The notes: a model not told the origin generated them from the sequence alone. A stretch of 64,000 bases of DNA from BRH-c25 sp035627615 (GCA_035627615.1 DASPLL010000056.1:124001-188000); one strand, 5' to 3'; shown: positions 36,249 through 45,241, counted from the first letter of the stretch. Made by a program: numbers and translations.

Positions 36249-36953
36249 TTGAACAACGTGTCGCTGCTGCTGGCTTTTTCAGCAGGGCTGCTGTCCTTTC
36301 TTTCTCCATGTGTGCTGCCGCTGGTGCCTGCATATATAACCTATATAACAGGCTCTACCGTAGCTGACTTGAGTTCAGGGAAAGCGAAGCTGCATACTCT
36401 GTACAAATCCCTTGGATTCGTTCTGGGCTTTTCACTGGTATTCATAGTCATGGGGGCCTCCATTACCTCCATTGGCAAGCTTCTGATAAGCAATATGAAT
36501 ATATTCAGAAAAATCGGCGGTGCTGTAATAGTACTGTTCGGAATACACATCACCGGGATTTTTAAAATAAAGACTCTGTATTATGAGAAAAGGATCGTTC
36601 CTTTCGAAAAGCTGCACAGCAATATCAGCTCAGTATTCGTAGGAATGGCTTTTGCTGCCGGCTGGACTCCCTGTGTAGGCCCCATACTTGCCTCGATACT
36701 AATATATGCAGGAAGCATGGAGACAATAAGTATGGGAATCCTGCTGCTGACAGCGTATTCGTTAGGACTGGCGGTTCCTTTCATACTTACTGCCTATGCA
36801 ATTGGAAGCTTCAGTGAGTATTTCAGGAAGATATCCCGGTATCTGAATGCAATATCAATAGCAAGCGGTATTCTTCTAATTATTATGGGTGTTCTCATAT
36901 TTACAAACAAGATAGCAGTACTGAGCCAATATTTTGACTTTTTCAACCTTTAA
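36249..36953 (+). CDS. ccdA: CcdA/DsbD-type thiol-disulfide membrane transporter
   Basis: I start at a TTG at 36249, five bases after AGGTGA; a GTG at 36240 is in frame but lacks a ribosome site. The protein has 234 residues and six membrane helices. The paired Cys motifs are SFLSPCVLPLVPAYI and AAGWTPCVGPILA, the redox pair that moves electrons from cytoplasmic thioredoxin to the outer face. It is followed 23 bp later by a membrane-anchored thioredoxin, its likely partner. Confidence 0.92.
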   Translation: MNNVSLLLAFSAGLLSFLSPCVLPLVPAYITYITGSTVADLSSGKAKLHTLYKSLGFVLGFSLVFIVMGASITSIGKLLISNMNIFRKIGGAVIVLFGIHITGIFKIKTLYYEKRIVPFEKLHSNISSVFVGMAFAAGWTPCVGPILASILIYAGSMETISMGILLLTAYSLGLAVPFILTAYAIGSFSEYFRKISRYLNAISIASGILLIIMGVLIFTNKIAVLSQYFDFFNL

Positions 36954-36976
36954 ATAAAAAGATCGGAGAGCTGAAT

Positions 36977-37603
36977 ATGAAGAAAAGCGTTATCATTTGG
37001 ACAACAGCAATTATACTTGTGGCTATTGCTGTTTACACCACCCGCAGCTACAATGCCAAATCCAACCCAGTAATCATCCCTCCTCAGGAGGATCAGCAGA
37101 CTGAGCAGGCAGCTCCTGCCCCCTCACCTGAGCCCAGCCCTGCCCCAACAGACAGCAGCCAGCCGGAGGGTCAACAGGAGCAGAAAAAAATCAATCTGAT
37201 GGAGAGCTATGATTTTACACTGGAGGACCTGAGCGGAAACAAGATTACATTGAGCGGGCTTAAGGGCAAGAAGGTATACCTTAACTTCTGGGCTACCTGG
37301 TGCCCTCCCTGCAAAGCGGAAATGCCCGATCTGGAAAAGCTGTACCAGGAGACTAAGGAAAGCGGCCTTGTAATACTGGCGGTCAATGTAGGAGAAGATA
37401 AGAAGACAGTACAGGATTTCATAACCAAAAACAAATACAATTTCCCGGTACTGCTGGATACCAAGGGAGAGATCTCGCAGCAATACCAGGTCACAGGAAT
37501 ACCTACCTCATATTTTATTGATACCGAAGGTTTCCTTGACGATGGAGCCACCGGTGCGATACCTTTAGAGTCAATGAAGGAATTTGTTAATAATTTGGAG
37601 TAA
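36977..37603 (+). CDS. Membrane-anchored thioredoxin-like protein (ResA/TlpA)
   Basis: The product is 208 residues with an N-terminal anchor (about 4-22), a Pro/Glu/Ser-rich linker (about 36-70), then an AhpC-TSA/thioredoxin domain with LNFWATWCPPCKAEMPDL (active-site WCPPC) and the cis-Pro motif VTGIPTSYFIDTEG. It acts outside the membrane, reducing disulfides with electrons from CcdA. GGAGAG lies upstream of the ATG. The operon context (ccdA before, cyclophilin after) suits extracytoplasmic protein folding or thiol control. Confidence 0.93.
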   Translation: MKKSVIIWTTAIILVAIAVYTTRSYNAKSNPVIIPPQEDQQTEQAAPAPSPEPSPAPTDSSQPEGQQEQKKINLMESYDFTLEDLSGNKITLSGLKGKKVYLNFWATWCPPCKAEMPDLEKLYQETKESGLVILAVNVGEDKKTVQDFITKNKYNFPVLLDTKGEISQQYQVTGIPTSYFIDTEGFLDDGATGAIPLESMKEFVNNLE

Positions 37604-37676
37604 CATTATATATGTTATCCATAAAATATGTGTATAATATTTTAATAACTAAAGGCAAACAGAAAGGATGATTGAC

Positions 37677-38198
37677 ATGAGCAACAATCCCATAGCAACT
37701 ATCGAAATGGAAAACGGTGATATAATGAAGCTGGAGCTTTACCCTGATATCGCTCCAAATACCGTAAAGAACTTCATATCCCTGGCGAACAAAGGCTTTT
37801 ACAATGGCCTTATATTCCACAGGGTCATCCCCGGTTTTATGATACAGGGCGGAGACCCGGAGGGTGTAGGAATGGGTGGTCCCGGATACAGCATAAAAGG
37901 AGAATTCAGATCCAACGGCTTTGCAAATGATCTGAAGCACAAAAAGGGCGTAATATCGATGGCCAGGTCAATGTCACCAAATTCGGCAGGTTCACAGTTT
38001 TTTATAATGGTGGCTGATTCACCTCACCTTGATGGTCAGTACGCTGCCTTTGGCATGGTCACCGAGGGTATAGCGGCTGCAGATAAAATCGTAGCAGTGA
38101 AAAGGAATCACTCCGATAAGCCCCTTGAGGACCAGAGAATGAAGAAGGTTAGTGTTGATCCCAAAGGTGTGGAATACGAGGAGCCCGAAAAACTATAA
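37677..38198 (+). CDS. Cyclophilin-type peptidyl-prolyl isomerase
   Basis: The start is the ATG at 37677 after GAAAGG; an ATG nine bases earlier overlaps the ribosome site. The 173-residue protein shows family motifs KNFISLANKGFYNGLIFHRV, PGFMIQGGDPEG, SMARSMSPNSAGSQFFIMVA and AAFGMVTEG. It has no signal peptide, so it is cytoplasmic. It catalyses cis-trans isomerisation of X-Pro bonds. It lies 73 bp after the resA-like gene. Confidence 0.95.
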   Translation: MSNNPIATIEMENGDIMKLELYPDIAPNTVKNFISLANKGFYNGLIFHRVIPGFMIQGGDPEGVGMGGPGYSIKGEFRSNGFANDLKHKKGVISMARSMSPNSAGSQFFIMVADSPHLDGQYAAFGMVTEGIAAADKIVAVKRNHSDKPLEDQRMKKVSVDPKGVEYEEPEKL

Positions 38199-38389
38199 AA
38201 ATATACAAGGTTTATCCTATTAATTGCATGTCTTTGAATTATTTGTTCTTAGTTGGAGATAATACTAATGAAAAAGCATGAAATATACAAATCAGTTATG
38301 GCATAAGCTTAAACAATAGTTTCCTGTAAAAATGCATTGTTTTCGTAACAATGATTGTATATGTAGTGTAGCAGTTTAGGAGGATTTAA

Positions 38390-38590
38390 ATGAAAACAGG
38401 CACTGTGAAATGGTTTAATGCGGAAAAAGGCTTCGGATTCATATCCATAGAAGGCGGAGAGGATGTTTTCGTACATTTCTCTGCAATACAGGATGAAGGC
38501 TTCAAGAGCTTAAATGAAGGCCAGCAGGTAAAGTTCGAAATAGTTCAGGGGGCAAGAGGTCCACAGGCAGCCAACGTAGAAAAAATGTAA
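38390..38590 (+). CDS. Cold-shock protein (CspA/B family)
   Basis: The 66-residue single OB-fold protein carries the RNP1 and RNP2 motifs (GFGFISI and VFVHF) and the start MKTGTVKWFNAEKGFGF. It binds single-stranded RNA or DNA. GGAGG precedes the ATG. The 190-bp upstream region has no gene and contains a long potential leader, as is common for cold-shock genes. A terminator follows directly. Confidence 0.96.
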   Translation: MKTGTVKWFNAEKGFGFISIEGGEDVFVHFSAIQDEGFKSLNEGQQVKFEIVQGARGPQAANVEKM

Positions 38591-38595
38591 AGCAA

Positions 38596-38631
38596 ATAAA
38601 TAAAAAACGGCGCAAGCCGTTTTTTATTTAT
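38596..38631. terminator. Bidirectional terminator between csp and the OmpA-like gene
   Basis: ATAAATAAAAAACGGC (38596-38611) and its exact complement (38616-38631) surround GCAA. It serves the convergent csp and OmpA-like genes. Confidence 0.9.
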
Positions 38632-38638
38632 ATATTTA

Positions 38639-39541
38639 TCACCTGTTTTCCAGTATTCCTTCCGTTTCATCCAGATACTTCTCAATCACTTTTTGAATAT
38701 TTGAATCCTTGACTATAATGGAAATCTCGATACGCCTGTTTGTTGCCCTGCTTTCCTCATCGCTGCCAGTACTTATGGGACGGAATTCAGAAAATCCGTT
38801 GGCTGCAAAGTATTCCCCAAATTTGATCTCCAGATTGGGATTTGCACTGAACATGAAATTTACCACCTCCGTGGCCCTTCTTGTAGACAATTCCCTGTTG
38901 TAATCCGAGTTCCCCATACTGTCTGCATGTCCATCAATGCTGATGGCATCTATGCTTTCCCTTATCTCAGTGTTCTCAAGCACTCTTTCAAAGGCCTTGG
39001 ATAGCTGTGTCAGCAGTTCTTTGGCTTCCGGCTTGAGCTTATAAGAATTGTAGGCAAAAACCAGGCTTTCGTTGATAATTATGTTTGCATTGTCTCCTAT
39101 AGAAACAAGCTCCTGTCCCTGGTCATTATATCTTCCCAGCTCCTGCTCAACTGATTCCTTTACTTTCTCCAATATGTCCAGTCTGAGAAAGGCAATGCTT
39201 TGAAGTCTGACTCTCAGGCTCTGCAGTTCCTCATTGCTCATTGCTATTATTGCCTTCTGGTTTTCGATCTCCTTCTCGGACAGCGCCAGGGCTGCTCTTG
39301 TCTTGTCTATGTCCAGTCTGATAAGCCTTAGCTCTCTTTCCGCACTGGCTATATCCGCTCTCGATATCTCCAGCTGCTGCTTTGCGTTTTCAAGGTTGTT
39401 TCCGTATATTATGTTCTGAACATAGGCCAGCAGCATCAGAAAGAACAATATCAAAGCCAGTGTAGACATTACATCTGTGAAGGAAGGCCAGAAATCCTGC
39501 GCCTCAGCTCCCCCTCCAAAATATCTTCTCCTTGCTTTCAT
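38639..39541 (-). CDS. MotB/OmpA-type stator-like protein (ZorB-like)
   Basis: The product is 300 residues. One membrane helix (about 18-42) carries the ion-coupling Asp in PSFTDVMSTLALILFFL. A coiled-coil of about 80 residues follows, then an OmpA-family peptidoglycan-binding domain (about 165-290) with SIDGHADSMGNSDYNRELST and RATNRRIEISI. The arrangement is that of MotB and ZorB. It overlaps the MotA-like gene by four bases (ATGA). Because flagellar genes are absent and the partner resembles ExbB/TolQ, this is an ion-driven machine of unknown output. Confidence 0.85.
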   Translation of the reverse strand: MKARRRYFGGGAEAQDFWPSFTDVMSTLALILFFLMLLAYVQNIIYGNNLENAKQQLEISRADIASAERELRLIRLDIDKTRAALALSEKEIENQKAIIAMSNEELQSLRVRLQSIAFLRLDILEKVKESVEQELGRYNDQGQELVSIGDNANIIINESLVFAYNSYKLKPEAKELLTQLSKAFERVLENTEIRESIDAISIDGHADSMGNSDYNRELSTRRATEVVNFMFSANPNLEIKFGEYFAANGFSEFRPISTGSDEESRATNRRIEISIIVKDSNIQKVIEKYLDETEGILENR

Positions 39542-40593
39542 CTGTTACCTCCCGGCTCCGGTCCCTTTTCACTGCTTATAGTCACTGCAGCCTGCTGCAC
39601 CGCATCCGTAAAATCGCTCATGACCTTTTGATTGGAGTTTATGATCTTTGCAGTATCTACAAGACTCTCCCTGAGATTCAGGAAGCCTACGTCCATTCTC
39701 TCAATATTTCCTTTAAGGTTATAATTGAACTCACTGAAATCTCTTGTATTATTACTGAATAATGCAAGGGCGTCTTCAAATTTCCTGATTGTCTCTTCAA
39801 GGCAATTGGAAGCTTTCTCAATACTGCCGCTTGCGGTTGAAAGCTTGTCCGAAAAGTCAGATACCGTACTTTTAAGTACTTCCTCCACTTTATGGCTTAC
39901 ACCGTCAAAGGAGGTTGTTATTGCGGTGCCGACCCTGCTCAGCTCAGATTCCTTGGATCCCAGCAGCTCCTGCTCAACCACATTGTCAAGATAATCCTCA
40001 AGCTGGATCATCAGGCTCTGCCTCGCTTCTTCTACATTTACCAGAATCCCCAGAACTGTTATTATTATCGATCCCCCTACCCCTGCAAGACTTGTTGAAA
40101 AAGCAACAGACATTCCCCTTACAGAGGAAATAAGCCCTGAAATGACTGAATCCATGCCTATAAGCATATTACTGTTCCCACCAGTGTTTAAAAGCTCTAC
40201 CAGCTTTCCTACAGAAAGTGTCAGCCCGTAGAAGGTACCAAGCAAACCAAGCACCACCATCAGGGAAACGGAGTTCTTTACAAATCTTTCTCCCAACCCC
40301 AGTCCTTTAAGCCTGGTGCTGAAATTCTTCTCCACTATGGCCTGGGTGTTGATTTCTCCTCTTGCAGTCATAGAAATAGTCCTGTACTCCTCCACTATTG
40401 CATCCAATACCTGGCTCCTGAACTTACTTTCCTTTCTTGCCAAAGCTGCTTTCAAATCCTTCTGCAGCTTGCGGTATCTTCCCCTGACACTGAGCATCGT
40501 AAAAAAGGAAACAGCGAAAATGACAACAATTGCACTTATTATGGAATATGCAGTATAACCCAGGTTACTCAAAGCATTTGATAAAATCTCCAA
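39538..40593 (-). CDS. MotA/TolQ/ExbB-type ion channel protein (ZorA-like)
   Basis: The product is 351 residues, starting at TTG after GGGGTGATATT. An N-terminal helix (about 13-34) is followed by a cytoplasmic loop and two helices containing SLMVVLGLLGTFYGLTLSVG and VAFSTSLAGVGGSIIITVLG, the ExbB/MotA signature. A C-terminal cytoplasmic tail of about 150 residues is mostly coiled-coil. A long tail is typical of ZorA, but ZorA proteins are usually longer. No zorC, zorD or zorE gene is adjacent, so a Zorya defence call is not supported; a related energy-transducing pair is. Confidence 0.85.
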   Translation of the reverse strand: MEILSNALSNLGYTAYSIISAIVVIFAVSFFTMLSVRGRYRKLQKDLKAALARKESKFRSQVLDAIVEEYRTISMTARGEINTQAIVEKNFSTRLKGLGLGERFVKNSVSLMVVLGLLGTFYGLTLSVGKLVELLNTGGNSNMLIGMDSVISGLISSVRGMSVAFSTSLAGVGGSIIITVLGILVNVEEARQSLMIQLEDYLDNVVEQELLGSKESELSRVGTAITTSFDGVSHKVEEVLKSTVSDFSDKLSTASGSIEKASNCLEETIRKFEDALALFSNNTRDFSEFNYNLKGNIERMDVGFLNLRESLVDTAKIINSNQKVMSDFTDAVQQAAVTISSEKGPEPGGNR

Positions 40594-40754
40594 AATATCA
40601 CCCCATCTTAAAATATAGTTCCGTCTACAATATTTGCCAGCTTGTACTATTATATTTTAAACAAAATGGGCTAAATAATCAATAACTAAAGCAGTAAAGA
40701 TGCTATGTAATATAATGCGTATATTTATCAAAATTTAAACTTAAATAATAAAAA

Positions 40755-40791
40755 ATGACAAAACAGCATTTATTATATACTATTTTGTCAT
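40755..40791 (-). terminator. Terminator after the rpiR-family gene
   Basis: ATGACAAAA (40755-40763) pairs with TTTTGTCAT (40783-40791); the minus strand continues TTTTTTATT. It closes the MurNAc operon eight bases after the stop. Confidence 0.75.
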
Positions 40792-40798
40792 CTAAATT

Positions 40799-41647
40799 TT
40801 ATATTTTCAGATCCTCAACCATATCTCTTGTGTCCTGAATAAACTTCGCTATCTCAGTGTAATTATTTCTTGCGACACCAATAAAAATAATATCAATTAC
40901 TGTAAGCTGTGCTATCCTCGAAGCTATTGCCCCCGTCCTCAGATGTTTTTCCACGCTTGCCGTATAAAGCTTGATATCGGCAATTTCACTGATTGGGGAA
41001 TTTCCATATTTGGTAATGGAAATCGTTTTTGCACCTCTGAGCTTTGACTTTTCCAGGGCCTTATAAACCTCCAGCGTCCTGCCGCTGTGGGATATGCCTA
41101 TAGCTACATCGCCCTTTTTCATATGTATTGAAGAGGTAAGCTGGGTATGACTGTCCATATACATACTTACGGATTTGCTTATCCTCATCAGCTTATACTG
41201 CAGATCTTGTGCTACAAGTCCGGATGCCCCTACTCCGTAAATGTTGATATGATTTGCTTCAATCAATGCTTTTATTGCCTCGGATACAGATTCTTCATCC
41301 AGTACTCCGACAGTATCTTCGATGGCTTTAATGTTTCCTCTGGCGATTTTTGTAATTATATCCCTTGTGGAATCATGAACAGTGACTGCTTCATATACAT
41401 TTTCCTGATTGTTCAGCTTTAACGCCAGTCCTTTTGCAATATCTATCTTAAAATCCTGGAGACCTTCAAAGCCTAACTTCTTTACAAAGCGGATGACACT
41501 GGCAGGACTTGTATCGCATAACTCAGCAAAATCAGAAGCAGCAAGGCTAACTACCTGATCCCCGTTTTCCAGAACATAGTTTGCCAGCTTTTTTTCTGCT
41601 GGGGTCAATTCTTCATAAATTTCTCTTATTTTCAGAATACAGCTCAA
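40799..41647 (-). CDS. murR: RpiR/MurR-family transcription regulator
   Basis: The product is 282 residues, starting at TTG after GGGAGG. The N-terminal HTH_6 domain (about 1-77) contains LAASDFAELCDTSPASVIRF VKKLGFEGL. The C-terminal SIS sugar-phosphate domain (about 110-245) contains IYGVGASGLVAQDLQYKLM and VAIGISHSGRTLEVYKAL. It is last in the murQ-murP-mupG operon and probably senses MurNAc-6-P. The two TGAAAT-N3-ATTTCA sites at the operon promoter are its likely operators. The gene symbol is given by context. Confidence 0.85.
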   Translation of the reverse strand: MSCILKIREIYEELTPAEKKLANYVLENGDQVVSLAASDFAELCDTSPASVIRFVKKLGFEGLQDFKIDIAKGLALKLNNQENVYEAVTVHDSTRDIITKIARGNIKAIEDTVGVLDEESVSEAIKALIEANHINIYGVGASGLVAQDLQYKLMRISKSVSMYMDSHTQLTSSIHMKKGDVAIGISHSGRTLEVYKALEKSKLRGAKTISITKYGNSPISEIADIKLYTASVEKHLRTGAIASRIAQLTVIDIIFIGVARNNYTEIAKFIQDTRDMVEDLKI

Positions 41648-41671
41648 TCCCTATACCTCCCGGTGCTGACT

Positions 41672-42724
41672 TCAAACGTTTGACCAGACATCAGACATAA
41701 TAAACTCAAAGCAGTCTCCAGGCTTAACCATCTCGATCAGCAGCCCGGCCTCCGATGCATCCCCTGCCACATTAACCCTTTCATCAGCTTGCAGTTCTTT
41801 TTTTAATATCTGTAATTCTCCTTCATACCTCAAATATCCTTCATTGTCTATAGTAACACTGTATTTTTTTCTTTCTATGCTATTACGTCTGGATATCCTC
41901 TCATTAACCTTCAACCTTGCCTCCTGGGAGCGGATCACATATTCACCCGGATCCATACGGTTCGTATGCAAGCCTGACAGTATCCGGATCTCTGTATCCC
42001 TTGGTTCGTATAGCCTCAAGGGAATTGAATATATATTCTTTTTAACGCTTGCTATACTTTTAAGCTCTTTTTCCGTAGCAAAGGCGTCTCCGATATAAAC
42101 AGTATCAACTCCAGAATGCAGTAAGTGCTGTGATGAAATGAGGGGACTCAAATCCCTGTGGCATTCCAAAGTCGGAAGACCCTCATGCAGAGGACCTCTT
42201 CTTTCATGCTGCAGAGGTATGAATGCAGCTATTTTCATTCCATGCTCCATGAAGCACCTGTTCCGTTCCATGAATAGCTCGTATGCAATACCCGTATCTC
42301 TTCTCGGGTAATAATTATGACATACCTCCATCCTATTCATTTCAGCACCATTATGTATCAATACATCCAGATATTCGTCCGATATCGTGCTTGCATTCAG
42401 CTGTATTCTAAAAGGAGCTTCCCTGGATAAAGCTGCAATTTCAGAAGCTGTAAATCCAAAATCAAGTCTGAGGGCATATAAGTCATAAGCTTTTAAGTCG
42501 GTCCTATCCATATAATTCCTGGATATATCTGCTGTAACAGTCATTCCCAGCTGCCTGGCCTTCAGCAGTATTTCCTCAGCTTCCTTGTAAACATTGCCGT
42601 CGGCTTCCGGGATATGCAAAGACGTAAAGACTTCCTTTATACCTAATGCCGCTGCCCTTTCAAGATACTCCAGATTATCAGGGAGACTGTATCCTATACC
42701 CGTATACAATGCTATGCCGACCAT
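41672..42724 (-). CDS. mupG: MupG-like 6-phospho-N-acetylmuramidase (DUF871)
   Basis: This 350-residue protein of the DUF871 family has an N-terminal TIM barrel beginning MVGIALYTGIGYSLPDNLEY with LRLDFGFTASEIAALS and MEVCHNYYPRRDTGIAYE, and a C-terminal cyclophilin-like beta domain (about 245-350) ending FEFIMSDVWSNV. In Staphylococcus aureus MupG hydrolyses MurNAc-6-P-GlcNAc after PTS uptake. The position between the EIIBC gene and the regulator in a murQ operon fits this exactly. Confidence 0.88.
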   Translation of the reverse strand: MVGIALYTGIGYSLPDNLEYLERAAALGIKEVFTSLHIPEADGNVYKEAEEILLKARQLGMTVTADISRNYMDRTDLKAYDLYALRLDFGFTASEIAALSREAPFRIQLNASTISDEYLDVLIHNGAEMNRMEVCHNYYPRRDTGIAYELFMERNRCFMEHGMKIAAFIPLQHERRGPLHEGLPTLECHRDLSPLISSQHLLHSGVDTVYIGDAFATEKELKSIASVKKNIYSIPLRLYEPRDTEIRILSGLHTNRMDPGEYVIRSQEARLKVNERISRRNSIERKKYSVTIDNEGYLRYEGELQILKKELQADERVNVAGDASEAGLLIEMVKPGDCFEFIMSDVWSNV

Positions 42725-42738
42725 CTATGTTCCCTTCC

Positions 42739-44136
42739 TTACATTGTAGTACTGTGCGTTCCGGCTGCGCTTGTGTAATCCTGTTCCTCATCCACAGGGT
42801 CATTAAATCCGAGCAGATATGTGATCACAAATCCTGCAATATAGGATACAAGCACACCTAATAAATACAAGACTATTTTGTCAGGCTTGATCAATGATGC
42901 CAGCGGCAGTCCGGATAAGCCCATGCTTATTGAAGCCACATTGAATAATGCATTTGAAGCACCTCCGAAAGCAGCACCAAGACATGCACCGAGGAAAGGC
43001 TTGCCAAGGGGCAGTGTCACACCGTATATCAAAGGTTCTCCGATTCCAAGTATTCCAACGGGCAGTGCACTTGCAATGGTCTTTTTAAGCTTTTTGTTCC
43101 TGGTCTTCACATACACTGCGATTGCTGCACCAACCTGTCCTGCACCCGCCATAGCCAGTATAGGAAGAAGCGCATTTTCACCGAATTTCGCCAGCAGGTC
43201 TGCATGTATAGGGGTAAGCCCCTGGTGCAGGCCTGTCATAACCAAAGGCAGGAAGGTTCCGGCAAGTATTGCGCCTACAAATGCTCCTCCTGTCTGTATC
43301 GCATTTGTAACTATTGCCCCTATGCCGTCGGATATAGCGCCTCCAATAGGCTGTAGAACTATTATAGCGACAAAACCTGAAATAAGTACTGTTATAAGCG
43401 GTGTTACAATCAATTCTACCGATTCATGTACTATCTTCCTGACATTCTTTTCTACAATAGCTGTAAAAAGAACAACCAGAAGTACTGCTATAACTCCACC
43501 GCGTCCGGGGACCAGAGCCTTGCCGAACAACTGAACATCTGCAAGTCCCGGAGTCATCAGAATACCTGCCATGACCCCGCCTAAAGCCGGTGAGCCTCCG
43601 AACTCTTTAGCCGCATTCATACCAACCATGATCAGCATATATGCGAATACAGCACCGCCGAAAACAGTCAGAAGAGAAGTAAATGCACCCGGTTCAATCC
43701 AGTTGAATTTCTTTATCAGGTTATTGATGCCCTGTATCAAGCCGCATCCGATAAAGGCAGGAATCAACGGAATAAATATATTGGATACTTTTTTCAAAAT
43801 ATCACTTGCAGGTGTTCCATACTTGTTTTTCATCTCTTTCTTGACCTTTTCAGCCTCACCGAAGGATGTCCTGTCTTCACCGAGACCTAAAGTCTTTCTC
43901 ATTTCTTCTGTCACTTTAGTGGCTACACTGGGTCCTACGATAATCTGTAATTGCTCTTCTGTCTTTACAATACCCATAACACCCTCGACATTCCTGAGAG
44001 CTGCCTCATCAGCTTTGCCGGCTTCTCTGACAGTCATTCTCACTCTTGTCATGCAATTCATAGCCGACTGTATATTCTCTTTTCCGCCGCAGCCTTTAAT
44101 GATTCCTTCAGCCATGTTTTTAATCTTGTCACTCAC
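42739..44136 (-). CDS. murP: PTS EIIBC for N-acetylmuramic acid / muropeptide sugar
   Basis: The 465-residue permease starts at GTG after AAGGGGG. The EIIB domain (about 1-85) carries the phosphorylated Cys in NIQSAMNCMTRVRMTV. The EIIC domain (about 105-450) has multiple membrane helices and VGILGIGEPLIYGVTLPLG. There is no EIIA domain, so phosphate must come from a separate EIIA, probably the one at 50950-51432. The flanking murQ and mupG genes define the likely substrate (MurNAc or MurNAc-GlcNAc). Confidence 0.88.
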   Translation of the reverse strand: MSDKIKNMAEGIIKGCGGKENIQSAMNCMTRVRMTVREAGKADEAALRNVEGVMGIVKTEEQLQIIVGPSVATKVTEEMRKTLGLGEDRTSFGEAEKVKKEMKNKYGTPASDILKKVSNIFIPLIPAFIGCGLIQGINNLIKKFNWIEPGAFTSLLTVFGGAVFAYMLIMVGMNAAKEFGGSPALGGVMAGILMTPGLADVQLFGKALVPGRGGVIAVLLVVLFTAIVEKNVRKIVHESVELIVTPLITVLISGFVAIIVLQPIGGAISDGIGAIVTNAIQTGGAFVGAILAGTFLPLVMTGLHQGLTPIHADLLAKFGENALLPILAMAGAGQVGAAIAVYVKTRNKKLKKTIASALPVGILGIGEPLIYGVTLPLGKPFLGACLGAAFGGASNALFNVASISMGLSGLPLASLIKPDKIVLYLLGVLVSYIAGFVITYLLGFNDPVDEEQDYTSAAGTHSTTM

Positions 44137-44150
44137 GTGTAAATCCCCCT

Positions 44151-45056
44151 TTATAAATATTTTTGGAGAGCCTTTTTAATATATCCATGATTCCCGTCCA
44201 GTTCTTTCCTGGCAGCTTCCTTTGACAGACCGGACTTGATCATGAAGATGGCAAGCTTCACATCATAGTTTGTCTCTTCCAGAGCCTTCGCCGCGTCGGA
44301 TTCCTGCACTCCGGCGCACTGGCTCACTATTCTCCTGGCTCTTTCAGTCAGCTTTATATTGCTTGCTTTAACATCCACCATAAGGTTTTCATAGACTTTG
44401 CCGAGTTTGATCATTACTCCTGTAGTAAGCATGTTGAGTACCAGCTTCTGTGCCGTTCCCGCCTTCATTCTTGTAGACCCCGTAAGCGCTTCAGGACCTA
44501 CAACGGTTGCAATGGATATTCCTGCAATCTGAGCCATTTCTGAATCTGGGTTGCAGGTCACGGCTACTGTCGCTGCGTTTATTTCATTTGCATACTCCAG
44601 AGCTCCAATCACATAAGGTGTCCTTCCGCTTGCGGCAAGACCTACCAGCACATCCTTGTCACATAGTCCGATAGCTTTCACATCCTCAATTCCACCTTCC
44701 TTATGATCTTCCGCTCCTTCAACAGATTTGAAAACTGCATTCCTCCCTCCGGCAATCAGCCCCTGAACCAATTCCGGTTCCGTACCGAATGTGGGCGGGC
44801 ACTCGGAAGCATCAACAATACCCAGCCTTCCACTGGTACCGGCTCCTATATATATAAGTCTGCCGCCCTCCGACATTCTTTCATGGATCTTATCCACTGC
44901 TTCCGCAATCCTGTCCAGTTCCTTTTCCACTGCAAAAGCCACTGTCTTGTCTTCATTATTGATCATCCTCAGCATTTCCAATGTTGGTACATTATCAATA
45001 TTAACGGTATTAGCATTCCTGCTTTCGGTTATGAGCTTATCCAGATCAACCTTCAT
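44151..45056 (-). CDS. murQ: N-acetylmuramic acid 6-phosphate etherase
   Basis: The start is the ATG at 45056 after TGGAGTGATATTT, giving 301 residues. It removes D-lactate from MurNAc-6-P to give GlcNAc-6-P. The SIS domain shows LIYIGAGTSGRLGIVDASEC PPTF with one catalytic Glu, and KSVEGAEDHKEGG with the second. TGSTRMKAGTAQKLVLNML and a C-terminal helical region follow. It is first in the operon, next to a near-consensus promoter with two operators. A second, shorter homologue lies at 54552-55370. Confidence 0.95.
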   Translation of the reverse strand: MKVDLDKLITESRNANTVNIDNVPTLEMLRMINNEDKTVAFAVEKELDRIAEAVDKIHERMSEGGRLIYIGAGTSGRLGIVDASECPPTFGTEPELVQGLIAGGRNAVFKSVEGAEDHKEGGIEDVKAIGLCDKDVLVGLAASGRTPYVIGALEYANEINAATVAVTCNPDSEMAQIAGISIATVVGPEALTGSTRMKAGTAQKLVLNMLTTGVMIKLGKVYENLMVDVKASNIKLTERARRIVSQCAGVQESDAAKALEETNYDVKLAIFMIKSGLSKEAARKELDGNHGYIKKALQKYL

Positions 45057-45110
45057 AAATATCACTCCATTGCAAAATTTATATTGTTACCCCAATAAAT
45101 GTATATGTTT

Positions 45111-45139
45111 ATTATACGATATATGAAATATTATTTCAA
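45111..45139 (-). promoter_or_regulatory. Promoter of the MurNAc operon
   Basis: On the minus strand TTGAAA (complement 45134-45139), 17 bp, then TATAAT (complement 45111-45116). The -35 box overlaps the operator at 45124-45138. Confidence 0.8.
45124..45138 (-). promoter_or_regulatory. RpiR/MurR operator, proximal
   Basis: TGAAATATTATTTCA is a perfect TGAAAT / ATTTCA dyad with 3-bp spacer. It covers the -35 region and part of the spacer, so binding would block RNA polymerase. Confidence 0.7.
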
Positions 45140-45156
45140 TACACCAATGCAATATT

Positions 45157-45171
45157 TGAAATTTTATTTCA
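45157..45171 (-). promoter_or_regulatory. RpiR/MurR operator, distal
   Basis: TGAAATTTTATTTCA repeats the same dyad 33 bp upstream (centre to centre, about three helical turns), placing both sites on one DNA face for cooperative binding. Confidence 0.68.
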
Positions 45172-45187
45172 TATATCGACACAAAAT

Positions 45188-45221
45188 AACCTGTCAGCTG
45201 CTTATAAACAACTGACAGGTT
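45188..45221 (-). terminator. Terminator after the agcS-type gene
   Basis: AACCTGTCAGCTG and CAACTGACAGGTT form a 13-bp stem with one G-T mismatch and an 8-nt loop; the minus strand then reads ATTTTG. It is 21 bp past the symporter stop. Confidence 0.75.
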
Positions 45222-45241
45222 AGTATTATTGAGTCGCTGTA

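Noticed and set aside
38639..40593. Complete Zorya anti-phage system
   Set aside because: Only ZorA/ZorB-like genes are present. The flanking genes are csp and a MurNAc operon, with no ZorC, ZorD or ZorE candidate.
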